From Thermoprotei archaeon (lineage in GTDB: Archaea; Thermoproteota; Thermoprotei; Gearchaeales; Gearchaeaceae): a stretch of 64,000 bases of DNA. Location: positions 1 through 64,000 of the forward strand of contig JAFMCU010000005.1 in the NCBI GenBank assembly GCA_017857595.1, given 5' to 3'. Shown here one piece after another: positions 20,200-30,151 of this stretch. Below the pieces are notes generated by a model. That model had not been told where the DNA came from. It worked only from the letters and a program-made list of their open reading frames with translations, and ran no database searches. Position numbers and translations under genes: made by a program. Position 1 is the stretch's first letter. The number at the start of each line of letters is the position of its first letter.

Positions 20200-20483
20200 C
20201 CTAATTTATTTTTTAAATACTCATATAAGTTATGCATATAGTTATAAATCTCATCCAAATTTTTTTCAGCCTTTGAAAGTCTTGCATTTAATTCATCAAC
20301 TTGCTTTTTAACACTATCAACTTCTTGATCTTTTGCCAAATCTTTTGAATGAGTTAATTTTTCTTGGATCGAACTCATCTCCTTTCTTACTTCTTCTAAT
20401 CTAACTTCCAAATCTTTAAGAGTCATGCGCTTAGTAGCCATGAAAAATGTTTTATTTATTTTATTTAAGTAATTTTTTTCCAT
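20196..20483 (-). CDS. Small coiled-coil protein (true start may be the internal Met at MATKRMTL)
   Basis: Heptad-rich sequence. Confidence 0.6.
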   Translation of the reverse strand: MEKNYLNKINKTFFMATKRMTLKDLEVRLEEVRKEMSSIQEKLTHSKDLAKDQEVDSVKKQVDELNARLSKAEKNLDEIYNYMHNLYEYLKNKLG

Positions 20484-20537
20484 GGTAAATTATAAAAAAT
20501 TTTAATAATTTCTTGACTTTCTTATGAAATAAGTTAT

Positions 20538-21113
20538 TTATAATAGGGAAATTTCATATGCTATTATTTGACTTATCAAATTTGAAAAAAGCCATGCAGA
20601 CAAAGCTATGAAAGATGCCGTTATGAATTTAATGTTTTTTGCTTTATTCATGTAATAAGTTTGTAATAGTAGAGCCCAAAATATGGCTATGTAAATTATA
20701 ACGTAGCTAAGCGTTATTCTATAGTTGTAAGGTATTAAAAAAATCAAAGCTATTATGATAGCAATTGCATAGGAAATAACTTTAACAGATATTGAATATA
20801 AAAACATGCCAAAATCTTTCTTAGTTTTTACTTCGACTTTAATAATATTAATTGTGAAAAGTATAAGCCCCACGCTGATAAGTGCATCCATCAAGTTTAG
20901 CATACCTTGAATTGCCGACAAAAAAATAGATTCCCTATTAAAATTCTGCAATGTAATCAATTTTAATAAAAAACCTAATGTAAAATACAAAACTAATAGA
21001 ATAATTGGGCCAATAATATCGGGATTTATATTATATTCTAATATGAAAGAGTTTGGTTTATATAGAGATTTTATTGTTCTTTTATAAAATTTTCTTAACC
21101 ATGTAATAAACAT
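20538..21113 (-). CDS. Yip1-like multi-TM membrane protein
   Basis: About five hydrophobic helices with Yip1-like spacing. Confidence 0.55.
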   Translation of the reverse strand: MFITWLRKFYKRTIKSLYKPNSFILEYNINPDIIGPIILLVLYFTLGFLLKLITLQNFNRESIFLSAIQGMLNLMDALISVGLILFTINIIKVEVKTKKDFGMFLYSISVKVISYAIAIIIALIFLIPYNYRITLSYVIIYIAIFWALLLQTYYMNKAKNIKFITASFIALSAWLFSNLISQIIAYEISLL

Positions 21114-22339
21114 TATTTTTTATGTCCACCAAATTCTTCATGTGCCTTTGCTAAATGACCTGATGCTAGAGCTGAAAGTAATGAGATTTCTCCTGCAAGT
21201 ACAGCTGCAGCTATTATTTCACTGAATTTTTTAGCATTAGAACCTGGTGGGTTGCCTGAGCCGTAACATCCTAGTAATTTTAAGCATTCTGATTGGGTGG
21301 ACAAATGCGTTCCTCCTCCTACTGTGCCCACCTCTAATGACGGTAAATAAACACTGACGTATAAATCTCCATTTTCGTTCAATTCAGCAATACTTACTCC
21401 CATGGATGACTCAACAATCTGTGCTGCATCTTGGCCAGTAGCTAAGAATATCCCTGCTACAACGTTTGCAAAATGTGCATTTAATCCATAGCTATGAATA
21501 AAGGAGCTTCCGAGAATATTTTTTCTATAAGCTGTTTCAACAGCTTCTTCAGGAGTAGTTTTAAGTTTATTACGAACAATATCTCTATTTATTGTAGCTT
21601 CAGCTACTACTGTTTTACCCCTACCTAATAACCAGTTTATAGAACTTGTTTTCTTATCAGTACAAAGATTACCGCTTAACGCAATTAATTTTGCATCTTT
21701 GTTATGGTTTAATATATATTTTATAGCAAGATCTGTAGCAATTGTTACCATGTTCATACCCATTGCATCACCTGACTCAGCTTCAAATCTTAACCAAAGA
21801 TTTCTTCCTAAGATCCAATGTTTTATATTTTTAAGTTTTAAATGTTTTGATCTACTTTCGAAAACATCTTTTATATCATTAAAATGTTCTTTAATCCATT
21901 CTACTATTTCTAATGCATGCGTAATATTCTTTACTTTTATCAATGGCGCTCTTGTCATTTTATCATCTAAGATTTTAGTGTATACATAGCCACTTTCATA
22001 TAGTGCTGAACAGCCTCTGTTTACGCTAGCAACCAAAGCACCCTCTGTTGTTGCAATTGGTATGTAAAATTCACCATTTGCATAATCACCTTTTATCATA
22101 ATTGGGCCAGCAATACCAACTGGTATTTGTATACATCCGATCGCATTTTCAATGTTTTTGTTGTATGTTGAATTCAAATCAATGTGATATTTACCAATAT
22201 TTTCCAAACTAACACCAATTTTATTTTCTAAAAATTTTCTTCTCAACTCAGCAGCTTTGTTCACATCCTTGGTTATTTTTTCTATTTCATACAATTTCAA
22301 ATTACCTTTTTCTATTTCATTGACAATATCTAACTCCAT
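21113..22339 (-). CDS. hmgA: Hydroxymethylglutaryl-CoA reductase, class I
   Basis: ATTEGALVASVNRGC, ESGDAMGMNMV, GTVGGGTHL, HLAKAHEEFGGHKK. Confidence 0.97.
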   Translation of the reverse strand: MELDIVNEIEKGNLKLYEIEKITKDVNKAAELRRKFLENKIGVSLENIGKYHIDLNSTYNKNIENAIGCIQIPVGIAGPIMIKGDYANGEFYIPIATTEGALVASVNRGCSALYESGYVYTKILDDKMTRAPLIKVKNITHALEIVEWIKEHFNDIKDVFESRSKHLKLKNIKHWILGRNLWLRFEAESGDAMGMNMVTIATDLAIKYILNHNKDAKLIALSGNLCTDKKTSSINWLLGRGKTVVAEATINRDIVRNKLKTTPEEAVETAYRKNILGSSFIHSYGLNAHFANVVAGIFLATGQDAAQIVESSMGVSIAELNENGDLYVSVYLPSLEVGTVGGGTHLSTQSECLKLLGCYGSGNPPGSNAKKFSEIIAAAVLAGEISLLSALASGHLAKAHEEFGGHKK

Positions 22340-22391
22340 TAATTCATAATATCTATAAAGAAAATTATCATTATGTATTAATTTTATTTGT

Positions 22392-23633
22392 ATGAAAATT
22401 TTGGTTGTTGGTGCTGGAGCTGCAGGAATTGAGGCTTCATTTGTAGCATCTGAACTTGGTTCTAAAGTTTTTTTAGTGGATAAATTTGAAATAGGTGGAA
22501 ATTACATAAATAGGACATGTATTCCTTCTAAATTTCTTATAAGATTTATAAAAGGTAGAAATATTCAAAAAGCCCTGAAATTAGCAAAAAGGGAAATTCA
22601 TTTGTACAGGAGAAATATTATAAATGAATTAAATAGTAAAGATATAGTCTTTCATAAAGCAAAATTCTTCATAACAAACACTGGCTTTAAAATAAAAGAG
22701 ACTAGCATAGGGGACGTCTCTAAAATAATACTATGTAATGGAAGTGAACCAATAGTTCCTAATATCAAAGGTAAAGAATACTTAACGTATTCTAACGAAT
22801 TACTTGAGAAAATTGAAAACTACAATAGTATTTGTATAATAGGTTCTGGTCCTGAAGGAATAGAAATGCATGAAATTTTTTCAAAAGCAAAAATTAATAC
22901 ATTTATAGTTGAGAAAAAAGATCGAATTCTTTCAATAGAAGACGAAGATATTTCAAAAATATACGAAAAAATTTTAGAGAATAGAAATGCTAAAATAATA
23001 TTAAATAACTCAGTAATCGGTGTTAAGAAAGTTGGTAATAATTTTAAGGTGATATTGGCAGATTCTTCAGAAATTAAAGTTGATTGCGTAGTGTCCTGTG
23101 TAGGTTGGAGACCTAATTATGAAGGTATAGAAGAAATCTTAAAAAACAATCGCTTGGTTGTTGACGAACGACTAATGGTTAATGATAAAATTTATGCGGC
23201 TGGAGATGTAGTAAAAGTTGCATCAGCAAGTATTGCAAAAATCCAAGGAAATATAGCCGCTAAAAATGCACTAGGGATGAATAAAATTTATAACTTTGAA
23301 AACTTAATACCACATACAATATTTACTTCACCCCAAATATCTGTAGTAGGAATTAAAGAGAATGATATTAAACATAATAAAGATTATAAGATCATCAAAT
23401 TATCAAACATTGATCTGAAAGAATTATATTCAATCAATAATTTTTATTTAAAAATTATTTTAAAGAACGATTTAATTGTAGGTGCAGCATGTATTTCTGA
23501 AAGGGCAGATGAAATAATAAATTTCTTCTCATTTTTAATTTCAAAAAATGTAAGATTATCAGAATTATCTTCCCTCATTCCTACACATCCTTCAATCTAT
23601 GAAGAAATATTAGATTACTTAAAATCAAAATAG
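22392..23633 (+). CDS. Dihydrolipoamide dehydrogenase-like flavoprotein lacking the first redox Cys
   Basis: GAGAAGIEASFVASELG FAD motif; GGNYINRTCIPSK; AAGDVVK; THPSIYEE. Confidence 0.88.
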   Translation: MKILVVGAGAAGIEASFVASELGSKVFLVDKFEIGGNYINRTCIPSKFLIRFIKGRNIQKALKLAKREIHLYRRNIINELNSKDIVFHKAKFFITNTGFKIKETSIGDVSKIILCNGSEPIVPNIKGKEYLTYSNELLEKIENYNSICIIGSGPEGIEMHEIFSKAKINTFIVEKKDRILSIEDEDISKIYEKILENRNAKIILNNSVIGVKKVGNNFKVILADSSEIKVDCVVSCVGWRPNYEGIEEILKNNRLVVDERLMVNDKIYAAGDVVKVASASIAKIQGNIAAKNALGMNKIYNFENLIPHTIFTSPQISVVGIKENDIKHNKDYKIIKLSNIDLKELYSINNFYLKIILKNDLIVGAACISERADEIINFFSFLISKNVRLSELSSLIPTHPSIYEEILDYLKSK

Positions 23634-24268
23634 ATAAGTTTCTTTAGTAAATTATAAAAAGCTGCGTAAGCTCCATTTTTAGCTCCTTTCTCATTATCTG
23701 AACCGGAGATAATTATTACATCGCCTTCATCATAAGTTGTTTTGTTTAATAAAAATCGGGTACATTCTGTATAGTTTCCATTGAATTCAAAGCCGTCTGG
23801 GAAATAAAATTTTCCAGCTTTATATACTAATGTTACTAAAATGTTAGCACCGAATTTTATGGCTGTGTCTCTTTCTTCTATTCCTTTTTTAATTTTTTCC
23901 GATAAATTTGATGTAATTAAGCAATAATTGTGTCTCTGACCTGTTAGCTTGTTAAATACTATTTCAGGTAATTCAAATTCTTTTTTTATATACTTGATCA
24001 GAATGTTATATATTGAGTTACCTTTTTCTTTTAAAAGTATGCCTGATTTTATTATACTGATTAATTCTAAATTTTTCATTCTCTTTATCATGGTTCGTAT
24101 ACTTCCTTCCCCAATATTTAGAAGCTTAGCTAATTTAGTTCTAGAAATTATTTTATAATCACCTATGTATTTTATTGCTTGCAATACATCTATAACGTTA
24201 AAACTTTGAGCATGCCTTTTTTGCCAATGAGCTAATATTTCAATTGAATTTAGCTTTTCTTTATGCAC
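23615..24268 (-). CDS. HTH regulator with DUF4443-like C-terminal domain
   Basis: ISRTKLAKLLNIGEGSIRTMIKRMKNLELI wHTH; C-terminal domain resembles DUF4443 from memory. Confidence 0.7.
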   Translation of the reverse strand: MHKEKLNSIEILAHWQKRHAQSFNVIDVLQAIKYIGDYKIISRTKLAKLLNIGEGSIRTMIKRMKNLELISIIKSGILLKEKGNSIYNILIKYIKKEFELPEIVFNKLTGQRHNYCLITSNLSEKIKKGIEERDTAIKFGANILVTLVYKAGKFYFPDGFEFNGNYTECTRFLLNKTTYDEGDVIIISGSDNEKGAKNGAYAAFYNLLKKLIYFDFK

Positions 24269-24281
24269 TATTTTTTAAATG

Positions 24282-24300
24282 GTTTATATAAAATATAAAC
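24282..24300. promoter_or_regulatory. Perfect palindrome GTTTATAT-aaa-ATATAAAC (8-3-8) upstream of the DUF4443-like regulator
   Basis: Direct reading of intergenic region 24269-24339. Confidence 0.5.
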
Positions 24301-24313
24301 TTAAGATTTATAT

Positions 24314-24332
24314 ATTGGATAATTTATCCAAT
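24314..24332. promoter_or_regulatory. Perfect palindrome ATTGGATAA-t-TTATCCAAT (9-1-9) between TATA-like box and start of the S-component gene
   Basis: Direct reading; TATA-like tttatata at 24307-24314; ATG at 24340. Confidence 0.6.
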
Positions 24333-24339
24333 TTTTAAT

Positions 24340-24873
24340 ATGAAGGTCAAAATCGTAGCTACGGCATTATTAATAGCAACCGCATTAGCAACAAATTATG
24401 CTCTAATATGGCTTCTCAACATAAAATTAATGGACGGGATAATATTTCTAATAAGTTATGCGTTTGGTGTTTATTATGGTTTAATTGCCGCTATAATAAT
24501 TTGGGTTATATATGGTACACTAAATCCTTACGGTTTCAATTTGTTATCTTTAATGATCGTAATCTCAGGTGAAATGGTTTATGTAATATTTGGATCACTG
24601 CTTAGAAAAATATATCCATTAGATAACATAAAAAGTATAATTAATGGTAAATTAACAATTGTAGCATTATTTGGTTTAATTTCTACTTTATTTTATGATT
24701 TGTATACAAACGCTCTAGTTGGTATCATATGGTACAATTCATGGTTAATGGGTCTTTTAACTATGAACTTCCCATATCCATTTGGATTAGTACATGAAAT
24801 TTCCAATTTATTCCTAATACCACTTGTCTTATCAGCAGGTGTTCTTATAATGAAGAGGACTGGAATAATATGA
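24340..24873 (+). CDS. ECF transporter S-component-like membrane protein
   Basis: Multi-TM protein with GLIAAIIIWVIYGTLNPYG; paired with DUF4430 protein. Confidence 0.65.
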   Translation: MKVKIVATALLIATALATNYALIWLLNIKLMDGIIFLISYAFGVYYGLIAAIIIWVIYGTLNPYGFNLLSLMIVISGEMVYVIFGSLLRKIYPLDNIKSIINGKLTIVALFGLISTLFYDLYTNALVGIIWYNSWLMGLLTMNFPYPFGLVHEISNLFLIPLVLSAGVLIMKRTGII

Positions 24874-25361
24874 GTAAAGCAGCAAATAGGTGGTTGTATG
24901 TTTCAGCAGCCTTAGCAATACTTGTAATAATTTTTGCATCAACAACTGCGTATTATTATTCCCAATCACAATATTACAGTTCACAATATCAAAATTTAGT
25001 AAACATACTCAATCAGAAAAAATATAAGATAAGCGTATCAATGGGTATAGAATTTCCAAATAAAACTATCATATGGTTTAATGATTCTAATGTAAATGTA
25101 AATACAACTTTATGGCAGTACATGCTCTCAAAATTAGATGGAAAAGTGACGTATCAAAACTATACAAGTTTTGGTGCCTGTGGCATATTTGTAACAGGTA
25201 TTATGGGAGTAACAGATAACAAAACATGGTATTGGTTAATATTCTATTATGTAAAGGGAGCAAAAACATGGTCAATGCTACCTGTGGGAGTAAGCTGCTA
25301 TACTTTACAAGACGGAGATGTACTTCTCTGGAATTATACAAATGAAACTGGATTTGCTTAA
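24870..25361 (+). CDS. Membrane-anchored DUF4430 / transcobalamin-C-like protein
   Basis: N-terminal TM anchor; TLWQYMLSKL...FGACGIFVTGIMGV...WYWLIFYY...GVSCYTLQDGDVLLWNY. Confidence 0.75.
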   Translation: MSKAANRWLYVSAALAILVIIFASTTAYYYSQSQYYSSQYQNLVNILNQKKYKISVSMGIEFPNKTIIWFNDSNVNVNTTLWQYMLSKLDGKVTYQNYTSFGACGIFVTGIMGVTDNKTWYWLIFYYVKGAKTWSMLPVGVSCYTLQDGDVLLWNYTNETGFA

Positions 25362-25396
25362 TTAATTAATATTTTTTATTCAACATTTTATTCTTA

Positions 25397-26188
25397 ATGC
25401 TTACTGCTGAATTACTAGTTGTAGGTAGGGAAATTTTGTATGGAAGAACTTTGGATACAAATTCAAACTGGATCTGCAATGAATTAGTTAGATTAGGAAT
25501 AAGAGTTAGAAGGATTTATGTAGTAGATGACATTTACGAGGAAATATCTGAAATTGTACATTTAATTTTGCAAAGAAAACCAAATATTTGTATAAGTACA
25601 GGAGGCCTAGGTCCCACTTTTGATGATATAACAGTTGAATCAATCTCTAAAGCATTAAATATTGAATTGGAAGAAAATTCTATTGCAATTTCATATATTC
25701 ATGATTTCTTGAAACGTAGAAATTTGGAATTAACTAAAGAAAGAAGGAAAATGGCAATTTTACCAAAAGGTGCTATTCCATTAAAAAATGAAGTTGGTAC
25801 AGCACCCGGAGTTTATCTTAAGTATAATTTAATCCATTTTTTTATATTACCCGGTATACCTTCGGAGATGAAATTTATCTTTTTGAATCATGTAAAGCCA
25901 ATTATTGAAAATATGCAAGGAAGAGATTATTTTGGAGAAATTAACATTGAAATAAAAGGAATTCCTGAATCTGATCTTTCTAAAATAATAAATAAAATAA
26001 AAGATAATTATCCTGATTTTTATTTTAAGTCAAATCCAAGAGGATTGGATGAAGGTAAAAGCGTAATTTTGCTTAACATCTCTATTTTCACTTCTGATAA
26101 AAATAAACTCTCGTTATTTGAAAAAATAAAAGAAGATTTATGGAATAATTTAAAAGGCATTGCTTCAAGTATTAAAGTTATCGAATGA
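25397..26188 (+). CDS. CinA N-terminal / MoaB-like molybdopterin-binding domain protein
   Basis: AELLVVGREILYGRTLDTNSNWI, STGGLGPTFDDIT, PGIPSEM. Confidence 0.9.
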   Translation: MLTAELLVVGREILYGRTLDTNSNWICNELVRLGIRVRRIYVVDDIYEEISEIVHLILQRKPNICISTGGLGPTFDDITVESISKALNIELEENSIAISYIHDFLKRRNLELTKERRKMAILPKGAIPLKNEVGTAPGVYLKYNLIHFFILPGIPSEMKFIFLNHVKPIIENMQGRDYFGEINIEIKGIPESDLSKIINKIKDNYPDFYFKSNPRGLDEGKSVILLNISIFTSDKNKLSLFEKIKEDLWNNLKGIASSIKVIE

Positions 26189-26949
26189 CATCAAAATATA
26201 TATATGTTTTAGGAACAGCAGGCTCTGGCAAATCAACACTTGTCTCTGTACTTGAATCTACATTTCAGAAATATAAAAAATATGCTATATTGGTTAATTT
26301 GGATCCTGGCGCTGAAGAATTGCCATATCAACCTACAGTTGATATCAGGAATTTTATAAGTCTTAATGATGTAATGAAAAAATACAAACTAGGTCCAAAT
26401 GGAGCTTTAATCGTTGCAACCGATATAATGGTGAATTATTTACCAGACATTAAAAAAATTATAGATAGCGAAAATACAGATTATGTGGTTATCGATACAC
26501 CAGGTCAGCTTGAATTATTTGCCTATCGTGAAACAGGAGTACGTGTTCTAAATTCTTTCTCAAAGACTGATTCATTAATTTTATTTTTAATGGATTCTTT
26601 TCTAGCTCAAAGGTCGAATGTTTTTGCTTCATTATTACTATTGTCCTATTCAATACAAGCAAGATTTTTGTTACCTTATTTATTGGTATTATCAAAAATT
26701 GATTTAATAGATGAGGAAAAGCTAGAGAAGATAACAGAATGGTCTGAAGATTTAAGTAAATTGGAGGAGGCTTTGCAAGAAGATTCTGCAATGACAAGAG
26801 AAATTTATTTGAATTTAGTACCTATATTTAGTAATTTATTCATACCGTCTTTGATCCCTGTTTCAGCAATAAATAATACAGGCATCTTGGACTTATACAG
26901 TTCAATTCAACGTATATTTGGGACAGAGGATGAATTTAGCAATGAATAA
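26185..26949 (+). CDS. GPN-loop GTPase
   Basis: LGTAGSGKSTL P-loop, GPNGAL GPN motif, VIDTPGQLELF. Confidence 0.94.
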   Translation: MTSKYIYVLGTAGSGKSTLVSVLESTFQKYKKYAILVNLDPGAEELPYQPTVDIRNFISLNDVMKKYKLGPNGALIVATDIMVNYLPDIKKIIDSENTDYVVIDTPGQLELFAYRETGVRVLNSFSKTDSLILFLMDSFLAQRSNVFASLLLLSYSIQARFLLPYLLVLSKIDLIDEEKLEKITEWSEDLSKLEEALQEDSAMTREIYLNLVPIFSNLFIPSLIPVSAINNTGILDLYSSIQRIFGTEDEFSNE

Positions 26950-27003
26950 ACTAAATTAAATTATATATACCTTATTTTTTATTAAATAAACACGAACCAT
27001 TTT

Positions 27004-27903
27004 ATGGTGGATACAATGGAGAAAAAAGAAAACAATAATTCTCCGATTAATTCCTTGGAAAAACTAACTGAAAAAGAATTGCAAGAAATGCTATCTGAGG
27101 TAAAATCCTTGCAAATCTATAAAAAGAAGGAAATGTACACATTGATGGAAAGGCATTCTGAAGCTATAAAAGAAGCAGGTATAATAAAAAGAGAGATACT
27201 AAAACTAAAGGAACTTGTGAATCAATTGAGCCAGAAATCTAGCGAAATTAGAAAAGAGCTTGAACAATATAGAATAGCAAGGTCAAACTTGGATGAAGAA
27301 AGGAGAAGATTATACAGTGAATTAAGGAATATTAGTTCTAAAGGGGATGCAGAAAAGGATAAATTATTGGCAAAATTGATGAAATTAAAATGGATTCATC
27401 AAACAACACCTTTGCCTCCAGATGAAGAATTGAATCTTATAGATAAAATAGCAGAACTAGAGAAGAAGAGCTTAAAGCTTGAGAAAATGGAAAAGCTTAG
27501 AGAGAAGACATCTGAAACGGAGAGTAAGATAAATGAGCTTTTAGCAAAAAGGGAGGTTCTTATAGAAGAGCTGATAAAAATAAATACTCAAATAAGAGAA
27601 AATAAGAAGAGAATTAAAAACCTATTTGTTAGTTTAATTGAAAAAAGCAAGCAAATAGATCAAATCAAACAAGATCTATTCAGAGTTATAAAAGAATTTG
27701 CAGAATTAAAGGATCAGTACAATAAAGTTAAGCAAGAATTAGTAAGAAGAAGAATAAATATTAAAGCAAGGGTTTCAGAAAATGTCGTAGATGTAGAAAA
27801 AGAGATAGCAAAGAGCGCTTTGGAAAAATACAAAGCTGGCAAAAAGCTTGATCTATATGAGTTACAATTACTATACAAGCAAATGGAAGAGAAAATTTCT
27901 TAA
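27004..27903 (+). CDS. Archaeal long coiled-coil protein (COG1340-like)
   Basis: Nearly continuous heptads; MKLKWIHQTTPLPPDEE signature. Confidence 0.75.
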   Translation: MVDTMEKKENNNSPINSLEKLTEKELQEMLSEVKSLQIYKKKEMYTLMERHSEAIKEAGIIKREILKLKELVNQLSQKSSEIRKELEQYRIARSNLDEERRRLYSELRNISSKGDAEKDKLLAKLMKLKWIHQTTPLPPDEELNLIDKIAELEKKSLKLEKMEKLREKTSETESKINELLAKREVLIEELIKINTQIRENKKRIKNLFVSLIEKSKQIDQIKQDLFRVIKEFAELKDQYNKVKQELVRRRINIKARVSENVVDVEKEIAKSALEKYKAGKKLDLYELQLLYKQMEEKIS

Positions 27904-27953
27904 AATAAAAATTAGCTTTAATATTTTTTAATCTATTCTAAAATTAGGATAAA

Positions 27954-29078
27954 TTGGATTCAAACGCTAATTCAGTATTAATTTTATATATTGATAGAGA
28001 TGGTGATATAGAAAAAATTACAAATGTTAAGACACCTATCATCGGCAGAGAAGAAAATTTGAAAGTAGCTCAATTATTTGGATTATTAAGCCCTGATGAT
28101 TCTGATTTGAATGCTTTGTATTATAGCATAAAAATTTATGATGAAATAAAAAGTAAGGGGAATTTTAAATCATGTGAAATAGTAACGATTAGCGGCGATC
28201 CATCGGAGGGAATAACTGCAGATATAAAAATAAGAGATGAATTAATCAAAACTTGTAGTCTTATAAAACCTGATGGGGTTATATTTGTGAGTGATGGAGG
28301 GAGGGATGAACTAATTATTCCTTTGATTAGCTCAATTGTGCCAATTATTTCTATCAAGCGAGTAATAGTAGGTCAATCAAAAAGTGTCGAAGAAACCTAC
28401 ATGATAATCTACAAGTATATCAAAAAAATTGTTCATGATCCATATTTAAGCAAGGTATTTTTAGGTATTCCAGGTTTATTGCTGTTAATATATGGGATTT
28501 TAGCAATCTTCAATCTTGGATATATATTTTCTATTATTTTCTTATTAGTAGTAGGAACTGTAGCAATTGTAAAGGGTTTTTCCGTTGATATAGCTATAAA
28601 GAAAGAATGGAGTGCTTCAAAAATTCAATTTATAGCAGGAATCTTATCATTCATACTCGGATTAATTGTAATATACAATGGGATAAACGGCGTATATGAA
28701 TTTTTAAAAACTGAACCAAATCCGAGTTATTTGCAAATTTTAGGTGTATTTATGATAACGCCTTTTGCATATGGATTAAATACTTTACATTCTCTTGCTG
28801 TTTGCGTTATAATATTCTTATCCGGAAGAATGGTGGATAATTATTTAGAGAATAAAAACATAAAGTATGAGGTTATTTATAGTGTATTCATTTTCTCACT
28901 TAGTATTGTGGGAACATATATAGGATTTATAATAACAAAGCCAGGACTTCCTAGCAATTTATGGGGGTTTGACTTTCTCACTATGATTTTGATATTATTT
29001 TTGTTAAATGCAATTATGATAGTTACAATAAGTGTTTATGAAAGATTGAATAAACCTAATACTCCAAAGGAAAAGTAG
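27954..29078 (+). CDS. DUF373 family membrane protein
   Basis: LILYIDRDGDI..K....PIIGREEN, GVIFVSDGGRDE, multiple TMs. Confidence 0.85.
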   Translation: MDSNANSVLILYIDRDGDIEKITNVKTPIIGREENLKVAQLFGLLSPDDSDLNALYYSIKIYDEIKSKGNFKSCEIVTISGDPSEGITADIKIRDELIKTCSLIKPDGVIFVSDGGRDELIIPLISSIVPIISIKRVIVGQSKSVEETYMIIYKYIKKIVHDPYLSKVFLGIPGLLLLIYGILAIFNLGYIFSIIFLLVVGTVAIVKGFSVDIAIKKEWSASKIQFIAGILSFILGLIVIYNGINGVYEFLKTEPNPSYLQILGVFMITPFAYGLNTLHSLAVCVIIFLSGRMVDNYLENKNIKYEVIYSVFIFSLSIVGTYIGFIITKPGLPSNLWGFDFLTMILILFLLNAIMIVTISVYERLNKPNTPKEK

Positions 29079-30132
29079 ATAAAACTTCACCTTTCTCTTT
29101 TTGTACTAATACATCATCTTCTAATCTTATACCTACTTCATCTTTTATGTAAATTCCTGGTTCAATCGTTATTACCATTCCAGCTTTTAATATATTCTCA
29201 CTTCTATAACTAATGGTTGGTAATTCATGTATTTCTAATCCTATACCATGACCTAGTGAGTGAATAAAGTATGAATCTAAACCTTTATTTTTGAGATAAT
29301 TCCTTGCAACTAAATCCAATTCTTTACAGGATTTTCCTTCTCTTACTTCATTTATAGCTAGCTGAATTGCATTTTTTACTTCGTTGAATAATCTTTCCTT
29401 TTTGTCGTTTATTTTTCCTCTTAAAAAAGTTCTAGTTAAATCAGCACAATAACTTGCATATCTACCTCCTATATCAACCAAAGTGAAATCATCATTTTTT
29501 AATTTTATCTCTGATGGATTATAGTGTGGGAATGTAGCGTTTTTTCCTGTAGCTATAATAGGATCAAAAGAAACTCCTTCACATCCATTCTTTATTAATT
29601 CAATGTGAACTTCTTTTGCTATTTCCTTTTCTGTATAATCCCCTTTTTCTATTAATTCCTTAGCAACTTTTAGCGCTTTCTCTGTTGCCTTAATAGCCAA
29701 TTTTATATTATTAATTTCAAAAGGATCTTTAATCATTCTTAAGCTTCTTATTGCTTCTCTTATCCATCTAAATCTATAATGTTTTTTTCTAAGTTTTGCT
29801 AACAAATGATAATTCAAAGTATTGTTCTCATAACCAATAATGATATGTTTTTTAAGCAAATTTGAAATAATTTCATCTAATTTTTGAGAAAATTTCCATT
29901 CTACTATTTCACAATCACTGCACATTAATTTGCAATAATCAGCTTCTAGCGAAGGAGAAATAACATAAAGCTTATCTTCTATTGCAAGCATGAATAATTC
30001 TTTTGGTGGAATTGTAGTCGTATGCATACCTGTAAAATATTCCATATTAGCTGGGTCGTTAGTTAAATAAGCATTCACATTTTTTTCTTTTAAAACGTTA
30101 AATAATTTTTCTTGTCTTGATTTATAATTCAT
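29056..30132 (-). CDS. Xaa-Pro aminopeptidase/dipeptidase (M24)
   Basis: VDIGGRYASYCADLTRTF, HSLGHGIGLEIHE, ITIEPGIYI. Confidence 0.94.
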   Translation of the reverse strand: MNYKSRQEKLFNVLKEKNVNAYLTNDPANMEYFTGMHTTTIPPKELFMLAIEDKLYVISPSLEADYCKLMCSDCEIVEWKFSQKLDEIISNLLKKHIIIGYENNTLNYHLLAKLRKKHYRFRWIREAIRSLRMIKDPFEINNIKLAIKATEKALKVAKELIEKGDYTEKEIAKEVHIELIKNGCEGVSFDPIIATGKNATFPHYNPSEIKLKNDDFTLVDIGGRYASYCADLTRTFLRGKINDKKERLFNEVKNAIQLAINEVREGKSCKELDLVARNYLKNKGLDSYFIHSLGHGIGLEIHELPTISYRSENILKAGMVITIEPGIYIKDEVGIRLEDDVLVQKEKGEVLSTFPLEY

Positions 30133-30151
30133 TAATACATTTTACTGTTTG

